The translations under genes and the position numbers were made by a program. Below the pieces are notes generated by a model. The model made no database searches. It worked only from the letters and a program-made list of their open reading frames with translations, and was not told where the DNA came from. Shown piece after piece: positions 1 to 5,235 of a stretch of 5,235 nt of DNA. Position 1 is the stretch's first letter. The number at the start of each line of letters is the position of its first letter. The DNA is from an uncultured Collinsella sp. (GTDB lineage Bacteria; Actinomycetota; Coriobacteriia; Coriobacteriales; Coriobacteriaceae): NCBI GenBank assembly GCA_958350755.1, contig CATWID010000091.1, forward strand, positions 1 through 5,235, in the 5' to 3' direction.

Positions 1-524
1 TCGGCCGGCAGCGTGGCGGCAAGAGCGGTGCGCTCCTTAGTGGCGGCTTCGATCTGAGCCTGCAGGTCGGCAGCCTTGGCGCGGGCGGCCTTGGTATCGG
101 CCTTCACGCCCTCCTCGAACTTGGCGATGATGGCCTGCGCGCGGGTCTCGCGGTCGAGCGCCTCTTTGTGGGCGACAACGAAATCCTTGCGGGTGTGCTC
201 AATCTTGTCCAGGCGCTTGGCCAGGGTGGCGAGCTCGTTTTCCAGGTCCTGTACCTCGCGGTAGTCGGAGCCGTCAACGTGGCGCTTCTTAGCGGCCTCG
301 ATGGCGTTATTGGTCTGGATCTCGGTGGTGTTGAGATCGTCGAGCTCAATATCCAGGTCCTTGCGTTGGGCGTAGAGCTTGGTCATTTCGGCCTTGAGCT
401 TAACGTAGGTCTTGCGCTTGGAAGCGAGCTCCTTGAGCTCCGGCATATTGGCAAGTTCGCTCTTGTTGCGGGCGAGCTCCAAATCGATCTGTTGCAGCTT
501 GAGTAGCGTAGCGCCGGCGCTCAT
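1..524 (-). CDS. C4-type zinc-ribbon (DUF164/CT398-like) protein, N-terminal coiled-coil part, truncated by window edge
   Basis: The frame is open from an ATG at 524-522 to the left edge, giving 174 visible residues and no stop. The visible part is almost wholly charged and helical with heptad-like Leu/Ile spacing (about residues 6-65 and 85-170). The two runs are joined by a less regular stretch around HVDGSDYREVQDLENEL (residues 82-98). This is the antiparallel coiled-coil hairpin seen in the DUF164 family (Chlamydia CT398, Helicobacter HP0958, Mycobacterium Rv2229c). In that family a short C-terminal zinc ribbon with paired Cys-x-x-Cys motifs follows; here it would lie beyond the window, so I cannot confirm it. 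The start is supported by AAGGAGA six bases upstream and by a 4-base ATGA overlap with the Nif3-like gene, the usual neighbour of this family. HP0958 has roles in RpoN stability and flagellin mRNA handling, but the function in this organism is unknown. A generic coiled-coil protein is the main alternative. Confidence 0.82.
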   Translation of the reverse strand, partial: MSAGATLLKLQQIDLELARNKSELANMPELKELASKRKTYVKLKAEMTKLYAQRKDLDIELDDLNTTEIQTNNAIEAAKKRHVDGSDYREVQDLENELATLAKRLDKIEHTRKDFVVAHKEALDRETRAQAIIAKFEEGVKADTKAARAKAADLQAQIEAATKERTALAATLPA

Positions 525-1330
525 AAGTTCTCTCCTTTTGTCACAGTCCACCATTGGCAAGGGTTCAGTATTTTAATCGCATGACGGGGGTCGGCCCCGG
601 CGTCAACTGCAGAGTTCATCAAGATATCCACGAACGGCTCCTCGGAGCGGTCGTGGCCGAGCAAGATCACCGGCAGACCGCGCAGAGTGAGGTCCTGTGC
701 CGCGTGGTAGCCCGCCTCGCCCGTCACGATGACATTCGCACCGGCGGCGATGGCAAGCACGCCAAAGTCACCCAGCGAACCGCCCAAAATTGCGATGGTT
801 CGGCACGGGTGATCGGCCTCGCCCCACACGCGCGGGTCGCTGCCAAACGCCGCTGCGGCGCGTGCGGCAAGGTTGCGCAGGCTGCAGGGGTCGTGGAGGG
901 TCGCGAGTACGCCCAGTCCGCAGGCCTCGGGGTCGTCCACGTGCTCCAACGAGCTTGCGGGCGCGGCGTCCAAAAGCCTACTTAGGCAGATACGTGCCTC
1001 GTGCGAGCGGTCCAGGTTGGTGTGGAGCGAGATAATGCTCACGCCGCAACGGGCTGCCTCGTAGAGCGCCGCGCTGCATTGGGGGCGCGTCGCACCGGGC
1101 GGGCAAAACGCCTCGGGCGCCTTGATATAGACGGGATGATGCGTTAGCAGCACGTTGGCGCCGGCCTCCTGGGCGCGGTGCACATTGGCTTCGGTCGCAT
1201 CGAGTGCGCAGGCAACACCGGTAATCTCCGCGGCAGGGTCGCCGACGGAGAGTCCTACATGGTCCCAACTCTCGGCATTGGTCTTGGGATAGCGTGCCAG
1301 CAGCGCGCGCTCGAGCTCGGCGACGATCAT
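521..1330 (-). CDS. Nif3-like dinuclear metal centre protein (DUF34/NIF3, YbgI family)
   Basis: This 269-residue protein carries the full set of NIF3-family motifs in order: ESWDHVGL (residues 20-27), LTHHP (62-66), SLHTNLD (101-107), TGEAGYHAAQD (203-213) and LLGHDRSEE (223-231). By analogy with E. coli YbgI, the di-metal ligands should be His64, His65, Asp107, His226 and Glu230, and all are present. The length matches the short YbgI form of about 250 residues. The roughly 100-residue PII-like insert of Bacillus YqfO-type members is absent. Family members form a toroidal hexamer in the cytosol. Database labels such as 'GTP cyclohydrolase I type 2' are not well supported, and the biochemical role is unsettled. 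The ATG at 1330 overlaps the desulfurase stop by 4 bases (ATGA), with a modest AGGTG ribosome site just upstream at 1339-1335. The stop likewise overlaps the start of the downstream zinc-ribbon gene, so translation of all three is probably coupled. The family call is confident; the function is not. Confidence 0.93.
   Translation of the reverse strand: MIVAELERALLARYPKTNAESWDHVGLSVGDPAAEITGVACALDATEANVHRAQEAGANVLLTHHPVYIKAPEAFCPPGATRPQCSAALYEAARCGVSIISLHTNLDRSHEARICLSRLLDAAPASSLEHVDDPEACGLGVLATLHDPCSLRNLAARAAAAFGSDPRVWGEADHPCRTIAILGGSLGDFGVLAIAAGANVIVTGEAGYHAAQDLTLRGLPVILLGHDRSEEPFVDILMNSAVDAGADPRHAIKILNPCQWWTVTKGENL
531..537 (-). promoter_or_regulatory. Ribosome binding site of the zinc-ribbon gene, inside the Nif3-like gene
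   Basis: AAGGAGA lies 6 bases before the ATG at 524 and within the last codons of the Nif3-like gene. It supports the ATGA-overlap start, and it is stronger than the site in front of the Nif3-like gene itself (AGGTG). Confidence 0.75.
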
Positions 1331-2505
1331 GCGGCACCTGCGATCGAGAGCAGCGTCTGGGCAAACTCGTCCAGATCGTCCGGATTCACGCGGTCGTCAA
1401 AGGAAATGCGCAGTGCACCTAGTGCCTGCTCGCGACCAATGCCCATGGCGCTGAGCACATGGCTCGCGTCCATGCTGCCGCTCGAGCACGCCGAGCCGGC
1501 CGAAACCTCAAAGCCGGCGGCGTCGAGCTTAATGATGAGTTCCTCGGAGTCCATGCCATCAATGTAGATCGATACCATGCCGGGCAGACGGTCGGCTTGC
1601 GCGTAGTCACCCATGGTGGCGTGAATGCGCGGGTGGGCCGTAAGCGTGGCGTAGAGCTTGTCGGAAAGGGCTTGCAGCTTCGCGCGCTCCTGAGCCACAT
1701 GGGGCGTCAGAGACGAGGCGGCAGCGGCAAAGGCGAGCTGCGTTCGCAGGTCTTGCGTGCCGGCACGACGACCGGCCTCCTGTCCGCCGCCAAAGATGCG
1801 CGGGCGCAGCGGCGTGCGGCTCTTAAGGTAGAGTGCGCCAGATGCCACGGGGCCACCGATCTTGTGCGCGGCAACGGTCATGGCGTCAACTCCCAGCTCG
1901 GTGACATCGAGCGGAATATGCAGATAGCCCTGGATGGCATCGGTGTGGAACAGGGCGCCGGCGGCGTGTGCGGCAGCGGCAAGCTCGCGGATGGGCTGCA
2001 CCACGCCGGTCTCGTTGTTGGCAACCATGATGCTCACGAGCGCGACGTCGTCGCCGAGCAAGTCGCTCAGCGCGGCAGGCTCAATGTAGCCCGCGCGGCA
2101 GGGCTGCACCAGGTCGACGGAAAAGCCGGCGGCGCGCAGCAGCGGCAGGTTGTCCAGAATCGAATCGTGTTCGATGGCAGATACGATCACGCGGTTACGC
2201 TTACGGTCGCGCTGGCGGGCGCCCTCGGCAAGACCGAGCAGCGCCAGCTGGTTGGCCTCGGTGCCGCCGTTGGTCAGGACGATCTCGGACGGGCGGACGC
2301 GCGCGCCAAAGCTGCGGGCGATCTCGCGACGTGCAACCTCCAGACGCGCGGCAGCCTTGCGGCCGAGCGAATGCAGCGAGTTGGGGTTGACGCCGGCAAG
2401 CTCGCTGTCGTCGTACTCGCGCTGCGCAAGGAGCGCCTCGGCGCGCATTGGCGTCGAGGCGGCATAGTCAAGATTCACGGGTATGCGGTTTTGACCTGCG
2501 GTCAT
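1327..2505 (-). CDS. Cysteine desulfurase, NifS/IscS type (class V aminotransferase fold)
   Basis: This is a 392-residue PLP enzyme expected to release sulfur from L-cysteine as a protein-bound persulfide, leaving alanine. Visible motifs are LDYAAST (12-18), NPNSLHSLGR (40-49), TNGGTEANQLAL (78-89), EHDSIL with the PLP-stacking His113, NNETG (163-167), HTDAIQG (187-193, PLP contacts Asp189 and Gln192), Lys215 in AHKIGGP, GGGQEAGRRAGTQ (239-251), and the persulfide loop SAGSACSSGSMDASHVL with Cys340. The ACSSGS loop places it with group I (NifS/IscS) rather than SufS. Two positions near Lys215 depart from the family: Ala212 where a Ser normally contacts the PLP phosphate, and PVASG where PKG(I/V)G is usual. 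No iscU, sufB, iscR or mnmA lies in the window, so the sulfur acceptor is unknown and I give no gene symbol. It starts 6 bases after rpe with its ribosome site inside rpe, and overlaps the Nif3-like gene by 4 bases. Length is normal and all main catalytic residues are intact. Confidence 0.93.
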   Translation of the reverse strand: MTAGQNRIPVNLDYAASTPMRAEALLAQREYDDSELAGVNPNSLHSLGRKAAARLEVARREIARSFGARVRPSEIVLTNGGTEANQLALLGLAEGARQRDRKRNRVIVSAIEHDSILDNLPLLRAAGFSVDLVQPCRAGYIEPAALSDLLGDDVALVSIMVANNETGVVQPIRELAAAAHAAGALFHTDAIQGYLHIPLDVTELGVDAMTVAAHKIGGPVASGALYLKSRTPLRPRIFGGGQEAGRRAGTQDLRTQLAFAAAASSLTPHVAQERAKLQALSDKLYATLTAHPRIHATMGDYAQADRLPGMVSIYIDGMDSEELIIKLDAAGFEVSAGSACSSGSMDASHVLSAMGIGREQALGALRISFDDRVNPDDLDEFAQTLLSIAGAA

Positions 2506-2511
2506 AAGGGT

Positions 2512-3183
2512 TTATGCCTCCTGTGCGGCCTCGTTGCCCAGCTTCTGCAGCAGCGCAACCTCGGCAGCGGGATCTTCGGACTTAAATACGGCAGAGCCGG
2601 CCACGAGCACGTTGGCGCCGGCCTTGACGACCTCGGCGATGTTCTTGGAAGAGATGCCGCCGTCGACCTCGATCATGGGCGACACGCCGTAGCGCTCGCA
2701 CATGGCCTTGAGCTCGTGCAGTTTGGCAATGGTACCGGGAATAAAGCTCTGGCCGCCAAAGCCCGGGTTCACACTCATGAGCAGCACCATATCGACGACG
2801 TCGATGATGCTCTCGAGCACGCACACGGGGGTGGCGGGGTTGAGCACCACGCCGGCCTTGACGCCGCGCTGCTGCAGATGCGTGAGCGTGCGGTGCAGGT
2901 GCGTGGAAGCCTCGTAGTGCACGGTGATCATGTCGGCACCGGCGTCGGCGTACCAATCGACCGTCTCGTCGGGGTTCGACACCATCAGGTGCGCGTCGAC
3001 CGGCACGTCGGTGGAGCGCTTGACGGCCTTGAGGATGTCAACGCCAAAGGTGAGGTTGCCGGTAAAGTGGCCGTCCATTACGTCGAAGTGCACGTAGTCG
3101 GCACCGGCGATCTTGTCGAGTTCGCCCTTGAGGTTGGCCATGTCGGCCGAGAGGACGGACGGAGCGATTTTAATGGAACCCAT
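2512..3183 (-). CDS. rpe: Ribulose-phosphate 3-epimerase
   Basis: This 223-residue TIM-barrel enzyme interconverts D-ribulose 5-phosphate and D-xylulose 5-phosphate in the cytosolic pentose phosphate pathway. The family signature is complete: IAPSVLSAD (6-14, Ser9), VHFDVMDGHF (31-40, metal ligand His32 and catalytic Asp34), DAHLMV (63-68, metal ligand His65), NPGFGGQSF (139-147, phosphate-binding loop) and EVDGGI (172-177, catalytic Asp174), followed by AGSAVF near the C-terminus. Length is typical (215-230). The ATG at 3183 has AAAGG eight bases upstream (3196-3192) and puts the IAPS strand at the expected N-terminal position. It lies 18 bases after the gpsA stop, the widest gap in the window. 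Allulose-6-phosphate or other hexulose-phosphate epimerases share the fold, but no dedicated sugar operon surrounds it and the motifs fit housekeeping Rpe best. Confidence 0.95.
   Translation of the reverse strand: MGSIKIAPSVLSADMANLKGELDKIAGADYVHFDVMDGHFTGNLTFGVDILKAVKRSTDVPVDAHLMVSNPDETVDWYADAGADMITVHYEASTHLHRTLTHLQQRGVKAGVVLNPATPVCVLESIIDVVDMVLLMSVNPGFGGQSFIPGTIAKLHELKAMCERYGVSPMIEVDGGISSKNIAEVVKAGANVLVAGSAVFKSEDPAAEVALLQKLGNEAAQEA
2517..2522 (-). promoter_or_regulatory. Ribosome binding site of the cysteine desulfurase, inside rpe
   Basis: AGGAGG is a near-perfect site but sits within the penultimate codons of rpe, with an 11-base spacer to the ATG at 2505, a little longer than the usual 5-9. 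No better start is in frame, because the LDYAAS motif begins only at residue 12. Initiation probably depends partly on ribosomes terminating at the rpe stop. Confidence 0.65.
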
Positions 3184-3201
3184 GGTAGTAGCCTTTCTGC
3201 A

Positions 3202-4209
3202 CTAGTCGGTGAGTCCGTAGAACTCTTGGGAGGGTACGCGGTCGGTAAGAATCTCGAGCGCCCTATCCAACGTAACACCGTTGTAGAGCGTTTGCTCCAC
3301 GGCAAAGGTGAGCGGAATGTCTACGCCCAGTGAACGGGCAAGCTCACTGACGCTGCGGGCCGCGACGGCGCCCTCGACCACCATATGCGTACGTGCCTGG
3401 TACTCGTCGAGCGAGACGCCGTGGGCAAACTCGTAGCCAAAGGTGCGGTTGCGCGAATGCTCGGAGGTGCAGGTGGCAATGAGGTCACCCATGCCGGCAA
3501 GACCCATGCAGGTCATGGCTTGACCGCCGCGGGCGTGCACCAGACGGCTGATCTCGGCCAGGCCGCGCGTCATGATAAGGGCAAGCGTGTTGTCGCCCGC
3601 ACCAGAACCGGCGGAAATGCCGCACACGATGGCGATGACGTTTTTCATGGCGCCGCAAACCTCGACGCCGATCATGTCCTGCGACAGGTAGATGCGGAAG
3701 GCCGTGGATAGGAGCAGGTCCTTAAAGGTCTCCCCTACCTGCGGATCTTTGCTGGCGATGACGGCGGCAGAAAGCCCGCCGCGGCAGATCTCCTCGGCAT
3801 GGTTGGGGCCCGAGAGCGCCGCGACACGCGACTCGTTGCCGATCTCACTGGCGATGACCTCGCTCATAAGCAAGCCGGACTCGGGCTCGATGCCCTTGGT
3901 AAGGCACAGAACCGGCATCTCGTCCGCGATGAACGGCGCCGCCTGGTGGCAGACGTCGCGCAGGTGCGTCGAAGGCACGGCAAATATGATGGCCTCGGCG
4001 CCGTCGAGCGCCTGGGCTAAGTCCGTCGTGGCAACAACGTTTTCCGGCAGCAGGTAGTCCACCAGATAGCGGGGGTTACGGTGCTCGCCGTTAATGCCGG
4101 CGGCCGTCTGCTCGCTGTGGGCCCACATGGTCACGCGCTCGGCGCGCGCGGCGGCAAGGCCGGCGACGGCGGTTCCCCAGGAGCCTGAGCCAATCAGCGC
4201 AACATTCAT
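3202..4209 (-). CDS. gpsA: Glycerol-3-phosphate dehydrogenase [NAD(P)+]
   Basis: This 335-residue cytosolic enzyme reduces dihydroxyacetone phosphate to sn-glycerol 3-phosphate, the backbone for phospholipids. The N-terminal Rossmann domain opens directly with IGSGSWGTA (6-14), the dinucleotide-binding loop, followed by FAVPST (76-81), LTKGIE with Lys105, and LSGPNHAEEI (132-141). The C-terminal helical domain has GVEVCGAMKNVIAI with the catalytic Lys189, GDNTLALIMTRGLAEI (205-220), and GMGDLIATCTSEHSRNRTFG (239-258, Asp242, Arg253 and Asn254 in the substrate-binding region). Length is typical (330-340). The ATG at 4209 is fixed by the Rossmann strand starting at residue 3 and by a strong AGGAGAGA ribosome site that begins on the plsY stop codon. 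Placement directly after plsY pairs production of glycerol 3-phosphate with its acylation. No missing key residues are seen. Confidence 0.97.
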   Translation of the reverse strand: MNVALIGSGSWGTAVAGLAAARAERVTMWAHSEQTAAGINGEHRNPRYLVDYLLPENVVATTDLAQALDGAEAIIFAVPSTHLRDVCHQAAPFIADEMPVLCLTKGIEPESGLLMSEVIASEIGNESRVAALSGPNHAEEICRGGLSAAVIASKDPQVGETFKDLLLSTAFRIYLSQDMIGVEVCGAMKNVIAIVCGISAGSGAGDNTLALIMTRGLAEISRLVHARGGQAMTCMGLAGMGDLIATCTSEHSRNRTFGYEFAHGVSLDEYQARTHMVVEGAVAARSVSELARSLGVDIPLTFAVEQTLYNGVTLDRALEILTDRVPSQEFYGLTD

Positions 4210-4212
4210 GAC

Positions 4213-4220
4213 TCTCTCCT
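4213..4220 (-). promoter_or_regulatory. Ribosome binding site of gpsA, overlapping the plsY stop codon
   Basis: AGGAGAGA begins on the second base of the plsY TAG stop (4221-4219) and ends 3 bases before the gpsA ATG; its AGGAG core leaves 6 bases. The stop codon and ribosome site are fused, a compact arrangement that favours coupled translation. Confidence 0.8.
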
Positions 4221-4902
4221 ACTTATCGTCGGGCTCGGTGACGCGCTTGGTAAACGAGAGCTTGGACTCCTTACCGGCCATGAGCTTTTGGATATTCGAG
4301 CGATGGGCCCACACCACGGTGATGCCGATCATCGCCATGCAAAACTTGAGACCCAGGCTGCTGTACGGAAAGACCGCACAAGCGGCGATGGGAAGACCGA
4401 TGGCTGCGGCAAGCGAGCCCACCGACACGTGCTTGGTGATGGCGACGGCCACGATAAACATGCCCAACAGCGACAAGCCAATAGGCCAGTACCAAGCGAG
4501 GATGACGCCCAGACCAACTGCGATACCCTTGCCGCCATGGAAGTTGAGATAGGGAGAAAAGATGTGTCCCCACACGGCAGCGAGGCAAATGACGCCGAGC
4601 ATCCAGTCGCCGGGGGCTCCAGGCGCCATGATGTTCTGCGGAAAACCATAGCCCAGATCGGCGATAAGCGGACGGGCGATAATGACACAGATGGCGCCCT
4701 TAAGGCAGTCGAGCAGCAGCGTGAGCGCGGCCACCTTGGGACCGGCCACACGCAGGGCGTTGGTGGTGCCGATGTTGCCGGAGCCCGCCTTGCGAATGTC
4801 GGTGTGGTTGAACACGCGGCCCAGGATCAGGCCAAACGGAATCGCTCCGATAAAGAACGAGGCCACGGCGCAAATGGCGGTCAGCAGAATCGGATTATGC
4901 AT
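4219..4902 (-). CDS. plsY: Acyl-phosphate:glycerol-3-phosphate acyltransferase PlsY
   Basis: This 227-residue integral membrane enzyme transfers an acyl group from acyl-phosphate to glycerol 3-phosphate, making lysophosphatidic acid. Three family blocks are present: IPFGLILG (21-28) running into DIRKAGSGNIGTTNALRVAG (35-54); GHIFSPYLNFHGGKGIAVGLG (112-132), the catalytic and phosphate-binding GGKG loop; and AHRSNIQKLMAGKESKL (199-215), matching the usual His-x-x-Asn-Ile near the C-terminus. Hydrophobic segments at about 4-31, 57-81, 100-119, 127-156 and 160-200 fit the multi-pass topology. I start it at the ATG at 4902, which has AAGGAG seven bases upstream and overlaps the der stop by 8 bases. 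An in-frame ATG at 4950 would add 16 polar residues (MPARPSDSSLG...) with no family counterpart and a 56-base overlap with der, so I reject it. The gene ends 9 bases before gpsA, which supplies its substrate. Confidence 0.95.
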   Translation of the reverse strand: MHNPILLTAICAVASFFIGAIPFGLILGRVFNHTDIRKAGSGNIGTTNALRVAGPKVAALTLLLDCLKGAICVIIARPLIADLGYGFPQNIMAPGAPGDWMLGVICLAAVWGHIFSPYLNFHGGKGIAVGLGVILAWYWPIGLSLLGMFIVAVAITKHVSVGSLAAAIGLPIAACAVFPYSSLGLKFCMAMIGITVVWAHRSNIQKLMAGKESKLSFTKRVTEPDDK

Positions 4903-5235
4903 CCTTTTGCTCCTTCTTCCTAAAGAAGAGTCGGATGGGCGTGCCGGCAAAGTCGAAGGTCGAACGCATACGGTTCTCCACGTAGCGCTGGTAGGTGTCG
5001 TTGACCAGGTCGCTGTGGTTGACGAAGAACGTGAACGTCGGCGGGTTGACGCCCGTCTGGGTCACGTAGTGCATGCGCAGGCGGCGCTTGCCGTCAACAA
5101 CGGTGTGGCCAAACTCGCGCAGGTCGGTGAGGAACGTGTTGAGGCGCGAGGTGCTGATCTTCTGCGAGCGCGTCTTTTCGGCTGCATCGACCATTGCCCA
5201 GATCTTCTCGACGCTGCGGCCGGTCAGGGCAGAGA
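4895..5235 (-). CDS. der: Ribosome-assembly GTPase Der (EngA), C-terminal part, truncated by window edge
   Basis: Only the last 112 residues are visible; the frame is still open at the right edge. The first readable residues are SALTGRSVEKIW. SALTG is the G5 motif of the second GTPase domain, and an Ala-Met-Val... helix follows. The rest is the KH-like domain diagnostic of Der: ISTSRLNTFL, then RLRMHYVTQTGVNPPTFTFFVN, YQRYVENRMRSTFDFAGTPIRLFFRKK and the stop TAA at 4897-4895. The double-GTPase plus KH architecture acts in maturation of the large (50S) ribosomal subunit. An ATG at 5194 looks like a start but is an internal Met: the conserved SALTG block lies upstream of it in the same frame. 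The full protein should be about 440-450 residues, with both G domains outside the window. The stop lies inside the plsY start region, and der heads the visible set of co-directional genes. Confidence 0.95.
   Translation of the reverse strand, partial: SALTGRSVEKIWAMVDAAEKTRSQKISTSRLNTFLTDLREFGHTVVDGKRRLRMHYVTQTGVNPPTFTFFVNHSDLVNDTYQRYVENRMRSTFDFAGTPIRLFFRKKEQKDA
4910..4915 (-). promoter_or_regulatory. Ribosome binding site deciding the plsY start
   Basis: AAGGAG lies 7 bases upstream of the ATG at 4902 and within the last codons of der. It supports this start over the in-frame ATG at 4950, and implies that ribosomes finishing der can load directly onto plsY. Confidence 0.8.

Noticed and set aside
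168..506. A hydrophobic-looking 112-codon plus-strand frame (Leu/Val/Gly-rich) opposite the coiled-coil gene
   Set aside because: Reverse complements of Glu/Lys-rich coiled-coil codons naturally give Leu/Val/Phe-rich sequence. The minus strand has a good start, a ribosome site and operon context.
3184..3201. Possible terminator or promoter in the gpsA-rpe gap
   Set aside because: The 18 bases hold only the rpe ribosome site (AAAGG); there is no stem followed by a T-run, and no room for -35 and -10 elements.
1459..3333. A 624-codon open frame on the plus strand, opposite the desulfurase, rpe and the end of gpsA
   Set aside because: It is exactly in register with the minus-strand codons of those three genes, which all share one frame. 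In that register antisense stops arise only from sense TTA, CTA and TCA codons, which are scarce here; a sense TCA Ser codon in gpsA ends it at 3331-3333. The minus strand encodes intact families with full catalytic motifs, and the antisense translation shows no recognisable domain.
4288..4923. A 211-codon plus-strand frame opposite plsY
   Set aside because: Its translation is rich in His, Asp, Gly and Arg with no hydrophobic core or recognisable motif, and plsY on the other strand is clearly real.
4895..5194. A separate 99-residue small protein starting at the ATG at 5194
   Set aside because: The same frame continues upstream to the window edge and encodes the SALTG G5 motif of Der, so this ATG is an internal Met of der.
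1..5235. Search for a novel system: mobile elements, CRISPR repeats, tRNA or rRNA genes, phage or defence genes
   Set aside because: No direct or inverted repeat arrays, transposase motifs or RNA gene signatures were seen. Practically every base lies in one of seven recognisable housekeeping or conserved genes, and no gene stands out by eye in base composition.

Overview
This window is a gene-dense bacterial chromosomal segment with seven genes, all read from the minus strand. They are separated by at most 18 bases, and three junctions overlap. By eye the DNA is high in GC (roughly 60%), and codons such as TTA, CTA and TCA are scarce. The der-plsY-gpsA order, together with a Nif3-like gene directly upstream of a coiled-coil zinc-ribbon gene, fits a high-GC Gram-positive. 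My best guess is a Coriobacteriia member (Collinsella-like). This is an inference from gene content and style, not a proven assignment.

Layout in the direction of transcription (right to left): (1) the C-terminal end of der, the ribosome-assembly GTPase, which runs off the right edge; (2) plsY, acyl-phosphate:glycerol-3-phosphate acyltransferase, whose start overlaps the der stop by 8 bases; (3) gpsA, NAD(P)H-dependent glycerol-3-phosphate dehydrogenase; (4) rpe, ribulose-phosphate 3-epimerase; (5) a NifS/IscS-type cysteine desulfurase; (6) a Nif3/DUF34 dinuclear-metal protein; (7) the N-terminal coiled-coil part of a DUF164-type C4 zinc-ribbon protein, which runs off the left edge. There is no intergenic space large enough for a conventional promoter or an intrinsic terminator, so the set is probably one operon whose promoter and terminator lie outside the window. 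Two junctions are 4-base ATGA stop/start overlaps. Elsewhere ribosome binding sites lie inside the preceding gene or on its stop codon, which suggests translational coupling.

Functionally, GpsA makes sn-glycerol 3-phosphate and PlsY acylates it, so these two form the entry to phospholipid synthesis. Der (ribosome assembly), Rpe (pentose phosphate pathway) and the desulfurase (sulfur donation for Fe-S clusters or thiolated tRNA) are housekeeping. The Nif3/zinc-ribbon pair is widely conserved and poorly understood.

I see no mobile element, CRISPR array, RNA gene, defence system or clear horizontal insert. The points most worth following up are the unusual residues around the PLP lysine of the desulfurase and the translationally overlapped Nif3/zinc-ribbon pair of unsettled function.
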